Source: Oceaniradius stylonematis (lineage in GTDB: Bacteria; Pseudomonadota; Alphaproteobacteria; Rhizobiales; Rhizobiaceae). Taken from it: a stretch of DNA of 40,128 nucleotides. The DNA lies in the NCBI RefSeq assembly GCF_003149475.2, contig NZ_QFWV02000007.1:170301-210428 (forward strand). Direction: 5' to 3'. Made by a program: the position numbers and the translations under genes. Shown here one piece after another: positions 16,616 through 26,111 of the stretch (position 1 is the first letter of the stretch; each line of letters begins with the position of its first letter). The notes beneath the pieces were generated by a model. The model was not told the origin of the DNA, did not search any database, and saw only the letters and a program-made list of their open reading frames with translations.

Positions 16616-19045
16616 ATGACAGATGCAAACGAAACGGTGATGGCGGGTGGACCGGACGGGCTTTATGCCGTTCTTCCGCTGCGCGATATCGTCGTTTTCC
16701 CGCACATGATCGTGCCGCTCTTTGTCGGGCGGGACAAATCGATCCGTGCGCTTGAAGAGGTGATGGAGAACGATCGGCAGATCCTTCTCGCCACCCAGAT
16801 GGATGCGGCCGACGACGATCCGTCCACCGATGCGATCTATACGACCGGCACGCTCGCCAACGTGCTGCAGCTTCTCAAGCTGCCCGACAACACGGTCAAG
16901 GTGCTTGTCGAGGGTGTAGAGCGCGTCGCCATCGAGCGGTTCTCCGACCGCAAAGACTATATGGAAGCGCAGGCCGTCGCGGTCGATGTACCCGATGAGG
17001 ACGAGGTCGAAGTCGCCGCTCTCGCCCGTTCGGTGGTGGGCCAGTTCGAAGACTATGTGAAGCTCAACAAGAAGATTTCGCCCGACGTGGTCGGTGCGGT
17101 CGGCCAGATCGACGATCATGCCAAGCTGGCCGATACGGTCGCTTCGCATCTCGCCGTCAAGATCGGCGACAAGCAGGAGCTTCTCGAAACGTTGCCCGTC
17201 AAGGAGCGGCTGGAAAAGGCGCTCGGCCACATGGAGGCGGAAATTTCCGTCCTTCAGGTGGAAAAGCGCATCCGCAGCCGCGTCAAGCGGCAGATGGAGA
17301 AGACCCAGCGCGAATACTATCTCAACGAGCAGATGAAGGCGATCCAGAAGGAGCTGGGCGACGGCGAGGACGGTCAGGGCGAACTGGCCGAACTCGAAGA
17401 GCGCATCGAAAAGACCAAGCTCTCCAAGGAAGCGCGCGAAAAGACCGAGGCGGAGTTCAAGAAGCTCAAGCAGATGAGCCCGATGTCGGCCGAGGCCACC
17501 GTCGTGCGCAACTATCTGGACTGGATGCTCTCCATTCCCTGGGCCAAGAAGTCCAAGATCAAGTACGATCTGGAGCTGGCCGAAGAGGTGCTCGACACCG
17601 ACCATTACGGCCTCGAAAAGGTCAAGGAACGGATCGTCGAATATCTCGCCGTGCAAAAGCGCCAGAAGAAGCTCAAGGGGCCGATCCTGTGCCTCGTCGG
17701 ACCGCCCGGCGTGGGCAAGACCTCGCTCGCCAAGTCGATCGCCAAGGCGACCGGCCGCGAATATGTGCGCATGGCGCTTGGCGGCGTGCGTGACGAAGCG
17801 GAAATCCGCGGTCACCGGAGGACCTATATCGGCTCGATGCCCGGCAAGATCATCCAGTCGATGAAGAAGGCCAAGAAGTCCAACCCGCTCTTCCTGCTCG
17901 ACGAGATCGACAAGATGGGCATGGATTTCCGCGGCGATCCGTCCTCGGCGCTGCTCGAGGTGCTCGATCCGGAACAGAACAACACCTTCATGGACCACTA
18001 TCTGGAGGTGGAGTACGACCTGTCGAACGTGATGTTCATCACCACGGCCAACACGCTCAACATCCCCGCGCCGTTGATGGACCGGATGGAGATCATCCGC
18101 ATCGCCGGCTACACCGAGGATGAAAAGGTCGAGATCGTCAACCGGCACCTGATGCCCAAGGCCATCCGCGACAATGCCCTCCAGGAAGGCGAGTTCGAGG
18201 TGACCGAGGCGGCCGTGCGGAAGATCGTCAGGCTCTACACCCGCGAGGCGGGCGTCCGTAATCTCGAGCGCGAACTGATGAAGCTCGCCCGCAAGGTCGT
18301 CACCGAAATCCTGCGCTCGGACGTCAAGACCGTCCGTGTCGATGAGGACAATCTGGACGACTATCTGGGCGTGCCGAAGTTCCGCTTCGGCGAGATCGAC
18401 CAGGAGGATCAGGTCGGCGTCGTCACCGGGCTTGCCTGGACCGAGGTGGGCGGCGAACTGCTGACCATCGAGGGCGTCATGATGCCCGGCAAGGGCAAGA
18501 TGACCGTCACCGGCAACCTCAAGGATGTGATGAAGGAATCGATTTCCGCCGCCGCATCCTATGTCCGGTCGCGGGCGATCGACTTCGGCATCGAGCCGCC
18601 CATCTTCGACAAGCGCGACATCCACGTGCACGTGCCCGAGGGCGCAACGCCCAAGGACGGGCCGTCGGCGGGCATTGCCATGGCGACGGCGATCGTCTCG
18701 GTGCTGACCGGCATCCCCGTGCGCAAGGATATCGCCATGACCGGCGAGATCACGCTACGGGGAAGGGTGCTGCCGATCGGCGGCCTCAAGGAGAAGCTGC
18801 TGGCCGCCGTGCGCGGCGGTATCACCAAGGTGCTGATCCCCCAGGACAATGCCAAGGACCTTGCCGACATTCCGGACAACGTCAAAAGCGTGCTGGAGAT
18901 CATCCCGGTCGGTCACATCGGCGAAGTGCTCGGCCACGCTTTGACGGCCGAGCCCGAGCCGATCGAGTGGACAGAGGAGGACGAGAAGATGGCCGCGGCC
19001 GCGCTCGCCGCCTCGTCCGGTTCGGCGCCAAGCGTCGCCCACTGA
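16616..19045 (+). CDS. lon: ATP-dependent protease La
   Basis: This 809-residue cytoplasmic Lon degrades misfolded and regulatory proteins. Domains in order are the N-terminal LON substrate-binding domain ([21 protein letters not shown]), a coiled coil, an AAA+ module with Walker [10 protein letters not shown] and Walker [10 protein letters not shown], and the peptidase domain with Ser684 (DGPSAGIAM) and Lys727 ([10 protein letters not shown]), giving the Ser-Lys dyad at the usual 43-residue spacing. The ATG at 16616 has AAAGGA eight bases upstream. The open frame extends to 16523, but that part has no Lon character. The downstream neighbour is hupB, as in many proteobacteria. Confidence 0.97.
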   Translation: MTDANETVMAGGPDGLYAVLPLRDIVVFPHMIVPLFVGRDKSIRALEEVMENDRQILLATQMDAADDDPSTDAIYTTGTLANVLQLLKLPDNTVKVLVEGVERVAIERFSDRKDYMEAQAVAVDVPDEDEVEVAALARSVVGQFEDYVKLNKKISPDVVGAVGQIDDHAKLADTVASHLAVKIGDKQELLETLPVKERLEKALGHMEAEISVLQVEKRIRSRVKRQMEKTQREYYLNEQMKAIQKELGDGEDGQGELAELEERIEKTKLSKEAREKTEAEFKKLKQMSPMSAEATVVRNYLDWMLSIPWAKKSKIKYDLELAEEVLDTDHYGLEKVKERIVEYLAVQKRQKKLKGPILCLVGPPGVGKTSLAKSIAKATGREYVRMALGGVRDEAEIRGHRRTYIGSMPGKIIQSMKKAKKSNPLFLLDEIDKMGMDFRGDPSSALLEVLDPEQNNTFMDHYLEVEYDLSNVMFITTANTLNIPAPLMDRMEIIRIAGYTEDEKVEIVNRHLMPKAIRDNALQEGEFEVTEAAVRKIVRLYTREAGVRNLERELMKLARKVVTEILRSDVKTVRVDEDNLDDYLGVPKFRFGEIDQEDQVGVVTGLAWTEVGGELLTIEGVMMPGKGKMTVTGNLKDVMKESISAAASYVRSRAIDFGIEPPIFDKRDIHVHVPEGATPKDGPSAGIAMATAIVSVLTGIPVRKDIAMTGEITLRGRVLPIGGLKEKLLAAVRGGITKVLIPQDNAKDLADIPDNVKSVLEIIPVGHIGEVLGHALTAEPEPIEWTEEDEKMAAAALAASSGSAPSVAH

Positions 19046-19072
19046 GCCGCACAGGGCCTGCCAGACAATCCG

Positions 19073-19101
19073 AAAGGCGCCGTTTCGACGGCGCCTTTTT
19101 T
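19073..19101 (+). terminator. Rho-independent terminator of lon
   Basis: AAAGGCGCCGT (19073-19083), UUCG tetraloop, ACGGCGCCTTT (19088-19098), ending in six T (19096-19101). It is a perfect 11-bp stem 27 bases after the lon stop. Confidence 0.95.
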
Positions 19102-19163
19102 GATTTGTGCACCTCAAGCGCGTGATTTTGTGTTGAATTCCGCCGATTGCCGATCGTTTGACG

Positions 19164-19220
19164 CCTAAATGCTTAGGAATCGCCCAGATTCCGGCTAGTG
19201 TCGCGCCATCGTGACGATGG
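19164..19220 (+). promoter_or_regulatory. Three consecutive inverted repeats upstream of hupB
   Basis: Within the lon-hupB spacer, CCTAA-ATGC-TTAGG (19164-19177), GGAATC-GCCCA-GATTCC (19176-19192, sharing two bases with the first) and CCATCG-TGA-CGATGG (19206-19220) follow one another. A TTGACG (19158-19163) lies just before them without an obvious -10. They may be operators or leader hairpins of hupB. Confidence 0.45.
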
Positions 19221-19271
19221 GTAAGCGATTCGCGCCCGCGCCGAACAATTCCGAACGAGGGGAGATCACCC

Positions 19272-19547
19272 ATGAACAAGAATGAACTCGCAGCAGCCGT
19301 CGCCGACAAGGCCGGCCTTGCCAAGGGCGACGCAGCGTCGGCCGTCGATGCCGTGTTTGCAACCATCACCGAGACCCTGTCGTCGGGCGGCGATGTCCGC
19401 GTGCTTGGATTCGGCAATTTCGTCGTCCAGCAGCGCGCCGCCACGACCGGCCGCAACCCGATGACCGGCGCCGCTGTCGACATTCCGGCCAAGCGCGTTC
19501 CGAAGTTCTCCGCCGGCAAGGCACTCAAGGAAGCCGTCAACAGCTGA
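19272..19547 (+). CDS. hupB: DNA-binding protein HU
   Basis: This 91-residue histone-like nucleoid protein starts MNKNELAAAVADKAGL, has the beta-arm region GFGNFVVQQRAATTGRNPMTGAAV with the intercalating Pro in RNPMTG, and ends VPKFSAGKALKEAVNS. GGGGAG precedes the ATG. The length is standard. It has its own terminator and lies after lon, whose product degrades HU in E. coli. Confidence 0.96.
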   Translation: MNKNELAAAVADKAGLAKGDAASAVDAVFATITETLSSGGDVRVLGFGNFVVQQRAATTGRNPMTGAAVDIPAKRVPKFSAGKALKEAVNS

Positions 19548-19589
19548 CGTGTCTCGCGCCGGCTCAGGCCGGTCGATGCGAAAACGACC

Positions 19590-19619
19590 AAGCCGTCCGG
19601 GCCACCGGGCGGCTTTTTT
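19590..19619 (+). terminator. Rho-independent terminator of hupB
   Basis: AAGCCGTCCGG (19590-19600), loop GCCA, CCGGGCGGCTT (19605-19615; one G-U pair), with six T (19614-19619). Confidence 0.93.
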
Positions 19620-19671
19620 CGTTGGGGTGGTCGCTGAAACTCCGCCGACCGCTTGACGTTTGGCAGGATAG

Positions 19672-19747
<76 letters not shown>

Positions 19748-19851
19748 CCTGCGCAACCTTTGTGCGCCGTTCCGATCTAATGGGCGCGGGGCGCACATGC
19801 AAGCGCCGTCGCGCGCCCGGCGCGGCCGCCGACAATCGCCTTCCGGACCGC

Positions 19852-19879
19852 TTGACACCATCGGCCCTTCCACTTAAGT
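19852..19879 (+). promoter_or_regulatory. Candidate promoter of tRNA-Asp
   Basis: TTGACA (19852-19857), a 16-base spacer and TTAAGT (19874-19879) lie 35 bases before the tRNA. The -35 is perfect and the -10 is weak (3 of 6). Confidence 0.5.
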
Positions 19880-19914
19880 GACCCGAACGCCGGCCATGCC
19901 GGCGGCCAGCAAAT

Positions 19915-19991
19915 GCGGGTGTAGCTCAGTTGGTTAGAGTGCCGGCCTGTCACGCCGGAGGTCGCGGGTTCGAGCCCCGTCACTCGCGCCA
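19915..19991 (+). tRNA. tRNA-Asp (anticodon GUC)
   Basis: A 77-nt cloverleaf with encoded CCA (19989-19991). The acceptor GCGGGTG pairs with CACTCGC (one G-U), the anticodon arm is CCGGC-CTGTCAC-GCCGG with anticodon GTC, and the T-arm is CGGGTTCGAGCCCCG. It is divergent from tRNA-Val. Confidence 0.98.
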
Positions 19992-20327
19992 TTTGCTGTC
20001 AAAGTCCGGTGGTCTCTATTGATCCGGCCTCCACTTTTCGAACTCCCAAGACGCGTTTGTTTCCAAAGCATTTTTCGCGTTGGCCGGGCCGCGCGCCAGC
20101 GCGCAGATATCCCAATGTGCCAGGCGAGACCGAGGCGGAAAAAGCGCTAGCGCGAAATCGGTATTGGCCACCCGTCCGCACCCTTGCGCGCGGCTCGGCA
20201 AACCGATAACTGCCCCTGCAAGACAAAAAAGGGCGTTCGGCTTGTGCCCCGTGCGGCTTTCGGCCATATGGTGCGGCGCGGGAAATCGGGCTAAGACGCC
20301 GATAAACGTTCATCGGGGTTCGCACAC
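19992..20327 (+). promoter_or_regulatory. Intergenic region upstream of the nuo operon
   Basis: These 336 bases hold no credible gene. They contain a GCGCGC/GCGCGC repeat (20091-20104), the 10-bp palindrome GCGCTAGCGC (20144-20153), and a possible nuo promoter TTGTGC (20242-20247), a 17-base spacer, then CATATG (20265-20270). The promoter call is weak; the operon must start somewhere in this gap. Confidence 0.4.
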
Positions 20328-20693
20328 ATGGAAGCCGTCGTCGCCTCCTACCTGCCCATCATCATCTTTCTGCTCGTCTGTATCGGCATCGGCGCGGCGC
20401 TTCTGATCGCGCCGTTCATCGTTGCCTATCAGAGCCCGGACCCCGAAAAACTGTCCGCCTATGAATGCGGCTTCAACGCGTTCGACGATGCGCGCATGAA
20501 GTTCGACGTGCGTTTCTATCTCGTCGCCATCCTGTTCATCATCTTCGATCTCGAAGTGGCTTTCCTGTTTCCCTGGGCGGTGTCGTTCGGCGAACTGGGC
20601 ATGTTCGGTTTCTGGTCGATGATGGTGTTTCTGGGCGTTCTGACGGTCGGCTTTATCTATGAATGGCGCAAAGGAGCGCTGGAATGGGATTGA
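20328..20693 (+). CDS. nuoA: NADH-quinone oxidoreductase subunit A
   Basis: This 121-residue membrane subunit of complex I (ND3 homologue) is first in the operon. Three helices are visible, and the conserved loop [22 protein letters not shown] carries the Cys that senses the active/deactive state in mitochondrial ND3. GGGG lies eight bases before the ATG. Its last codons overlap the nuoB start. Confidence 0.97.
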   Translation: MEAVVASYLPIIIFLLVCIGIGAALLIAPFIVAYQSPDPEKLSAYECGFNAFDDARMKFDVRFYLVAILFIIFDLEVAFLFPWAVSFGELGMFGFWSMMVFLGVLTVGFIYEWRKGALEWD

Positions 20694-21262
20694 ACGACGA
20701 CCAGACCCTCGTCGCCCCGCAGCCCAAGGGCATCATCGATCCGAAAACCGGCAGGCCGGTCGGCGCGGACGATTCCTTTTTCGGCGAGATCGACAATGAA
20801 CTGGCCGACAAGGGCTTTCTTGTCACCTCGACCGACGAACTGATCAACTGGGCCAGGACCGGCTCGCTGATGTGGATGACGTTCGGCCTGGCCTGCTGCG
20901 CCGTCGAGATGATGCACACTTCGATGCCGCGTTACGATGCCGAGCGGTTCGGCGTCGCCCCGCGTGCCTCGCCGCGCCAGTCCGACGTGATGATCGTCGC
21001 CGGCACGCTGACCAACAAGATGGCGCCGGCGCTGCGCAAGGTCTACGACCAGATGCCCGAGCCGCGTTACGTCATCTCGATGGGCTCGTGCGCCAATGGC
21101 GGCGGCTATTACCACTATTCCTATTCGGTGGTGCGCGGCTGCGACCGCATCGTGCCGGTCGACATTTATGTGCCCGGGTGCCCGCCCACGGCCGAGGCGC
21201 TGCTGTACGGCATATTGATGCTGCAGAAGAAAATCCGCCGCACCGGCACGATCGAGCGCTGA
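20684..21262 (+). CDS. nuoB: NADH-quinone oxidoreductase subunit B
   Basis: This 192-residue peripheral-arm subunit (PSST) carries the terminal cluster N2, which passes electrons to quinone. The ligands are Cys71/Cys72 (LACCAVE), Cys136 (GSCANGG) and Cys166 (PGCPPT). I chose the ATG at 20684, which has AGGAG seven bases upstream and gives the conserved [20 protein letters not shown] start. It overlaps nuoA by ten bases. Confidence 0.97.
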   Translation: MGLNDDQTLVAPQPKGIIDPKTGRPVGADDSFFGEIDNELADKGFLVTSTDELINWARTGSLMWMTFGLACCAVEMMHTSMPRYDAERFGVAPRASPRQSDVMIVAGTLTNKMAPALRKVYDQMPEPRYVISMGSCANGGGYYHYSYSVVRGCDRIVPVDIYVPGCPPTAEALLYGILMLQKKIRRTGTIER

Positions 21263-21298
21263 CGGCGTCTCGGCGGCGGCACGACAGGGAAGCCATGC

Positions 21299-21910
21299 AT
21301 GGCCACGCTTGAAAATCTTGATGATCTGGCGACTGCCGTTTCCGATGCGTTGGGCGAGATCGGCTACGAGCCGGCGATGGCACACGGCGAACTGACCATC
21401 ACGGTTGCCATCGAGGACATTGTCGCCGTGCTGACGCGGCTGCGCGACTCGATGCAGACGCGGTTCGTCTCGTTCATCGACATTTCGGGTGCCGACTATC
21501 CGGCGCGCGACAAGCGGTTCGACGTGGTCTACCACCTTTTGAGCCCGACGCTGAACCAGCGCCTTCGGGTCAAGCTGATGACCGACGAGGAAACGCCCGT
21601 GCCGTCGGTGACCGGCGTTTATCCGGGCGCCAACTGGTTCGAGCGCGAGGCCTACGATCTCTACGGCATCCTGTTCACCGGCCATCCCGACCTGCGGCGC
21701 CTTCTGACCGATTACGGTTTCGAGGGCCATCCGCTGCGCAAGGACTTCCCGCTCACCGGTTTTGTCGAGGTGCGTTACGACGACGAGGCCAAGCGCGTCG
21801 TCAACGAGCCGGTCAGCCTGCGACAGGAATTCCGCGACTTTGATTTTCTTTCCCCCTGGGAGGGCACAGACTATGTGCTTCCCGGCGACGAGAAGGCCGA
21901 CGGCAAGTGA
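21299..21910 (+). CDS. nuoC: NADH-quinone oxidoreductase subunit C
   Basis: This 203-residue 30-kDa subunit of the peripheral arm has no cofactor and is not fused to NuoD, the usual alphaproteobacterial state. The family signature [37 protein letters not shown] is present in pieces around residues 120-155. AGGGA precedes the ATG. The stop overlaps the nuoD start (GTGA). Confidence 0.96.
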   Translation: MATLENLDDLATAVSDALGEIGYEPAMAHGELTITVAIEDIVAVLTRLRDSMQTRFVSFIDISGADYPARDKRFDVVYHLLSPTLNQRLRVKLMTDEETPVPSVTGVYPGANWFEREAYDLYGILFTGHPDLRRLLTDYGFEGHPLRKDFPLTGFVEVRYDDEAKRVVNEPVSLRQEFRDFDFLSPWEGTDYVLPGDEKADGK

Positions 21911-23097
21911 CCGAACACAACGTCCGCAACTTCAACATCAATTTCGGCCCGCAGCATCCGGCGGCGCACGGCGTTCTGCGCCTGGTGCTGGAACTGGACG
22001 GCGAGGTCTGCGAGCGCGTCGATCCCCATATCGGCCTTTTGCATCGCGGCACCGAAAAACTGATCGAGGCCAAGACTTATTTGCAGGCCGTGCCCTATTT
22101 CGACCGGCTCGACTATGTCGCGCCGATGAACCAGGAGCACGCTTTCGCGCTCGCCGTCGAACGGCTTCTGGAGATCGAGGTGCCGCGGCGCGGCCAGCTC
22201 ATCCGCGTGCTCTATTCCGAGATCGGCCGGATCCTGTCGCATCTCCTCAACATCACCACGCAGGCGCTCGATGTCGGTGCACTGACCCCGCCGCTCTGGG
22301 GATTTGAAGAGCGCGAAAAGCTGATGATGTTCTACGAGCGGGCCTGCGGCGCGCGCCTGCATGCCGCCTATTTCCGCCCTGGCGGCGTGCATCAGGACCT
22401 GCCGCCCGAACTGGTTCAGGACATTGGCGACTGGATCGATCCGTTCCTCAAGGTTGTCGACGAAATCGACGGGCTTCTGACCGAAAACCGCATCTTCAAG
22501 CAGCGCAATGTCGATATCGGCGTCGTCGATCTGGACGATGCGTGGGCCTGGGGTTTCTCCGGCGTCATGGTGCGCGGATCGGGCGCCAAATGGGACTTGC
22601 GACGCTCGCAGCCCTACGAATGCTACGAGGAAATGGAATTCCAGATCCCGATCGGCAAGAACGGAGACTGTTTCGACCGTTATCTCATCCGCATGGAGGA
22701 AATGCGGCAGTCTGCCTCGATCATGCGCCAGTGCGTGGACAAGCTGCAGAGCGCGGACGGGCAGGGCCCCATCTCCAACACCGACGGCAAGATCGTGCCG
22801 CCCAAGCGCGGCGAGATGAAGCGCTCGATGGAAGCGCTGATCCACCACTTCAAGCTCTACACCGAGGGATACAAGGTGCCCGAGGGCGAGGTCTATGCGG
22901 CGGTCGAGGCGCCCAAGGGCGAGTTCGGCGTCTATCTGGTCTCCGACGGGTCCAACAAGCCCTATCGCTGCAAGCTGCGCGCGCCGGGCTTTGCCCATCT
23001 GCAGGCCATGGACTTCATCTGCCGCGGCCACATGCTGGCCGACGTCTCGGCGGTCCTGGGTTCGCTCGACATCGTGTTTGGAGAGGTCGACCGGTGA
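21907..23097 (+). CDS. nuoD: NADH-quinone oxidoreductase subunit D
   Basis: This 396-residue 49-kDa subunit shares the quinone-binding cavity with NuoB. Seen are [13 protein letters not shown] (with the His of the quinone site), [12 protein letters not shown] and the C-terminal [25 protein letters not shown]. It starts with GTG at 21907, overlapping the nuoC stop as GTGA, and ends overlapping the next gene in the same way. Confidence 0.97.
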   Translation: MTEHNVRNFNINFGPQHPAAHGVLRLVLELDGEVCERVDPHIGLLHRGTEKLIEAKTYLQAVPYFDRLDYVAPMNQEHAFALAVERLLEIEVPRRGQLIRVLYSEIGRILSHLLNITTQALDVGALTPPLWGFEEREKLMMFYERACGARLHAAYFRPGGVHQDLPPELVQDIGDWIDPFLKVVDEIDGLLTENRIFKQRNVDIGVVDLDDAWAWGFSGVMVRGSGAKWDLRRSQPYECYEEMEFQIPIGKNGDCFDRYLIRMEEMRQSASIMRQCVDKLQSADGQGPISNTDGKIVPPKRGEMKRSMEALIHHFKLYTEGYKVPEGEVYAAVEAPKGEFGVYLVSDGSNKPYRCKLRAPGFAHLQAMDFICRGHMLADVSAVLGSLDIVFGEVDR

Positions 23098-23402
23098 CGG
23101 CATTGGTCGCACTGCTGGTGGTCGGCGGGGCAGCCTTCTTTTTCGTCGTGCTGCCCATCGTGGGGCAGGCGTTGAAGCATGCGCGCCCGATGGCCGAGGC
23201 CGACATGTTCGATCAAACCGATATGCACAAGAACGTCATCGGCTTTGGCGCCGCCATCTCCTGGCTTTTTGTCTGGCTTGAGCGGTTCGGCACGCAGCTG
23301 TTGAACCTGGCGTCGCGCGTTTGGGGGTTTGTCGGGTTCGTGATGGGCGTCTTGGTCTCGCTGTTCGCGCCCGAAATCAGAGCATTTTTGGGGATTGCCT
23401 AA
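23094..23402 (+). CDS. Small membrane protein embedded between nuoD and nuoE
   Basis: This 102-residue protein starts with GTG at 23094 (GTGA overlap with nuoD, GGAGAGG upstream) and ends TAATG into nuoE, so it is tightly coupled on both sides. It has an N-terminal membrane helix (about residues 2-22), a polar stretch [17 protein letters not shown], a hydrophobic segment (48-62) and a second clear helix (about 77-94). I recognise no standard complex I subunit or named family. Context suggests an accessory or assembly role at the membrane-peripheral arm junction. This is inference. Confidence 0.8.
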   Translation: MTALVALLVVGGAAFFFVVLPIVGQALKHARPMAEADMFDQTDMHKNVIGFGAAISWLFVWLERFGTQLLNLASRVWGFVGFVMGVLVSLFAPEIRAFLGIA

Positions 23403-24598
23403 TGTCCGTTCGCCGTCTTGCCGAAGACACCGTCCAGCCGGAAGGCTTCAAGTTCGACCGTGCGCGGTCGGCCGAAGCCAAGGTCTGGATCAAGAAATAT
23501 CCCAAGGGCCGCCAGCAGTCGGCGGTGATTCCTTTGCTGATGCTCGCCCAGGATCAGGAAGGCTGGGTCACCAGGGCATCCATCGAGCACATCGCCGAAT
23601 TGCTCGACATGCCGCTGATCCGCGTGATGGAGGTTGCCACCTTCTACACCCAGTTCATGCTGCAGCCGGTCGGCACCAGGGCCCATATCCAGGTGTGCGG
23701 CACAACGCCGTGCATGCTGCGCGGCGCCGAGGATCTGATGAAGATCTGCCAGCGCAAGATCAACGAGCGGCAGTTCCACCGCAACGCGGACGGCACGCTC
23801 TCCTGGGAAGAGGTCGAGTGCCAGGGCGCCTGCGTGAACGCGCCTATGGTGATGATCGGGCGCGATGCCTATGAAGACCTGACGCCGGAACGGCTCGAAG
23901 AGATCATCGACGCGTTCGAGGCCGGCAAGGGCGACACGATCACGCCCGGCCCGCAGATCGACCGCGTCTTTGCGGCGCCGGTTACCGGCCTGACCAGCCT
24001 TCTCGACGACGTAAAACCGGCCTCGGGCAAGCGCGCGAAGGCATCGGCGAAAGCAGGCGGCAAGGCGTCCAAATCTGCGGGCACGTCCGGTGCCGCAACC
24101 AGGACCGGCGCTCGCAAGGTGAGCTCCACCGCCGAAATCGCGAAGACGGCGAGCGCGGTGCGCCCCAAAAGCAAACCGCCCGCGAAGACAGTCGAGGGCG
24201 GCAATTCGACAATGAAGCTGGCCGCCACCGCCTCGGGGCGCGCCAAGCCGCCGGCAAAATCGGCCAAAGCCGCAACGACCAAGGGCGCCACAACGGATGC
24301 CGGTAAAACCGGGGTGGACGACAAGAACCGGCCGCCCGTGATCGACAAGCCTGCGCAGCCCGACGATCTGAAGCTGATTTCCGGCGTCGGCCCCAAGCTG
24401 GAGGGCACGCTTCATTCGCTTGGCATCTACACGTTCGCGCAGGTTGCAAAGTGGAAGAAGGCCGAACGCGAATGGGTCGACGGCTATCTGAAGTTCAAGG
24501 GACGGATCGACCGCGACGACTGGGTCAAACAGGCGAAGGTCTTGGCCAAGGGCGGCGTAGACGAATATGTTCGGGTCTTCGGCAAGAAGCCGCGCTAG
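23402..24598 (+). CDS. nuoE: NADH-quinone oxidoreductase subunit E with C-terminal helix-hairpin-helix extension
   Basis: This 24-kDa subunit of the NADH dehydrogenase module carries the 2Fe-2S cluster N1a. It is 398 residues, more than twice the length of E. coli NuoE. Residues 1 to about 195 are the normal thioredoxin-like subunit with Cys99, Cys104, Cys140 and Cys144 (VCGTTPCMLRG, ECQGACVNAPM). Residues about 200-316 are a low-complexity Ala/Lys/Ser/Pro linker. Residues 317-398 are an HhH-like module (DDLKLISGVGPKLEGTL...) ending in VRVFGKKPR. The same module ends the protein at 26112-27221. The start overlaps the previous stop (TAATG). C-terminal extensions of this type occur in rhizobial NuoE as I recall. 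Confidence 0.95.
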   Translation: MSVRRLAEDTVQPEGFKFDRARSAEAKVWIKKYPKGRQQSAVIPLLMLAQDQEGWVTRASIEHIAELLDMPLIRVMEVATFYTQFMLQPVGTRAHIQVCGTTPCMLRGAEDLMKICQRKINERQFHRNADGTLSWEEVECQGACVNAPMVMIGRDAYEDLTPERLEEIIDAFEAGKGDTITPGPQIDRVFAAPVTGLTSLLDDVKPASGKRAKASAKAGGKASKSAGTSGAATRTGARKVSSTAEIAKTASAVRPKSKPPAKTVEGGNSTMKLAATASGRAKPPAKSAKAATTKGATTDAGKTGVDDKNRPPVIDKPAQPDDLKLISGVGPKLEGTLHSLGIYTFAQVAKWKKAEREWVDGYLKFKGRIDRDDWVKQAKVLAKGGVDEYVRVFGKKPR

Positions 24599-24607
24599 GA
24601 GTGCATG

Positions 24608-25912
24608 ATGCTCGCTGACAAGGACCGCATTTTCACCAACATTTACGGCCTGCGCGACAAGTCGCTCAAGGGCGCGATGAGCCGTGGACACTGGGACGGC
24701 ACCAGGGCGCTGATCGACAAGGGCCGCGACTGGGTGATTTCCGAGATGAAGGCTTCGGGCCTGCGCGGCCGCGGCGGCGCCGGTTTCCCGACCGGGCTCA
24801 AATGGTCGTTCATGCCCAAGGAAGTGGGCGAACGGCCGCATTACCTTGTCGTCAATGCCGACGAATCCGAGCCCGGCACCTGCAAGGACCGCGAAATCCT
24901 GCGCCACGATCCGCACACGCTGATCGAGGGTTGTGTGATCGCCGGTTTCGCCATGAATGCCCATGTCGCCTACATCTATGTGCGCGGCGAGTTCATGCGC
25001 GAGCGCGAGGCGCTGCAGGCGGCCATCGACGAGTGCTACGAGGCCGGCCTTCTGGGCAGGAACAACAAGTGCGGCTGGGACATGGACGTCTACGTCCATC
25101 ATGGCGCCGGCGCCTATATTTGCGGTGAGGAAACCGCGCTTCTCGAGAGCCTCGAAGGCAAGAAGGGCCAGCCGCGCCTGAAGCCGCCGTTCCCGGCCAA
25201 TGTCGGCCTCTATGGCTGCCCAACCACGGTCAACAATGTGGAATCGATCGCCGTCGCGCCGACCATTTTGCGCCGCGGCGCGGGCTGGTTCGCCGGGCTG
25301 GGCAAGGAAAACAACACCGGCACGAAGCTGTTCTGCATCTCCGGCCACATCAACGCGCCGTGCACGGTTGAAGAGGAAATGTCGATCCCGTTCCGCGAAC
25401 TGATCGACCGCCATTGCGGCGGCGTTCGCGGCGGGTGGGACAATCTGCTGGCCGTCATTCCCGGTGGCTCGTCGGTGCCGCTGGTCCCGGCCGAGCAGAT
25501 CATCGATGCGCCGATGGATTTCGACTCGCTTCGCGGGCTGCAATCGGGTCTCGGCACGGCGGCCGTGATTGTGATGGACAAGTCGACCGACATCGTCAAA
25601 GCGATCGCGCGGCTCTCCTACTTCTACAAGCACGAGAGCTGCGGCCAGTGCACGCCCTGCCGCGAGGGTACCGGCTGGATGTGGCGGGTGATGGAGCGCA
25701 TGGTGGTCGGCAACGCCCACAAGCGCGAGATCGACATGCTGCTGGATGTCACCAAGCAGGTGGAAGGCCACACGATCTGCGCTCTGGGTGACGCTGCGGC
25801 CTGGCCGATTCAGGGGCTGATCCGGCACTTCAGGCCCGAGATCGAGCGGCGGATCGACGAGTTTTCCCACAATTCGCACCAGACCAGACCGGTTCTGGAG
25901 GCGGCGGAGTAG
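24608..25912 (+). CDS. nuoF: NADH-quinone oxidoreductase subunit F
   Basis: This 434-residue 51-kDa subunit binds NADH and FMN and carries 4Fe-4S cluster N3. Seen are the nucleotide and flavin site [50 protein letters not shown], and cluster ligands Cys345, Cys348, Cys351 ([11 protein letters not shown]) and Cys391 ([10 protein letters not shown]). I prefer the second ATG (24608), since GGAG is then six bases away and MLADKDRIF matches the family start; the ATG at 24605 is too close to it. Confidence 0.97.
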   Translation: MLADKDRIFTNIYGLRDKSLKGAMSRGHWDGTRALIDKGRDWVISEMKASGLRGRGGAGFPTGLKWSFMPKEVGERPHYLVVNADESEPGTCKDREILRHDPHTLIEGCVIAGFAMNAHVAYIYVRGEFMREREALQAAIDECYEAGLLGRNNKCGWDMDVYVHHGAGAYICGEETALLESLEGKKGQPRLKPPFPANVGLYGCPTTVNNVESIAVAPTILRRGAGWFAGLGKENNTGTKLFCISGHINAPCTVEEEMSIPFRELIDRHCGGVRGGWDNLLAVIPGGSSVPLVPAEQIIDAPMDFDSLRGLQSGLGTAAVIVMDKSTDIVKAIARLSYFYKHESCGQCTPCREGTGWMWRVMERMVVGNAHKREIDMLLDVTKQVEGHTICALGDAAAWPIQGLIRHFRPEIERRIDEFSHNSHQTRPVLEAAE

Positions 25913-26111
25913 CTTTTTTCCGCGATTTATGCTGCAATGCAACAAATGAGGCCGGACACGCGCCTAATGTCGTGCTGACAGGGCCGCGTGTTTCAGCATA
26001 GAAGACGACAATGAGACCGGAACCGGTCCGGCCGTGCGGCGCTTTTGCGGCGACGCGGCAAGAGGAAACACCACGGAACGGCGGACGCAAGCGACTTTGA
26101 GGAGAAAACCG
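25913..26111 (+). promoter_or_regulatory. 199-bp gap inside the nuo operon with near-palindrome and candidate promoter
   Basis: This is the longest spacer in the nuo cluster. It contains TGCTGCAATGCAACA (25930-25944; 7-bp arms around a central A, six of seven pairs match), a possible promoter CTGACA (25975-25980), 16-base spacer, CATAGA (25997-26002), and a GACCGG-AA-CCGGTC repeat (26015-26028). TGC-rich palindromes of this look occur before PhaR-controlled phasin genes in alphaproteobacteria; the link here is inference. Confidence 0.45.

Noticed and set aside
23321-24598. NuoE tail as a result of frameshift or chance read-through
   Set aside because: The tail matches the C terminus of a separate gene at protein level and has a proper stop, so it is a real coding extension.
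23399-25945. Very long antisense open frame (848 codons) over nuoE-nuoF; similar ones lie at 16463-18631 (lon) and 32239-34476 (nuoL)
   Set aside because: These are mirrors of highly biased GC-rich genes. The translations are Arg/Asp/His-rich low-complexity sequence without domains, and the sense genes are unambiguous.
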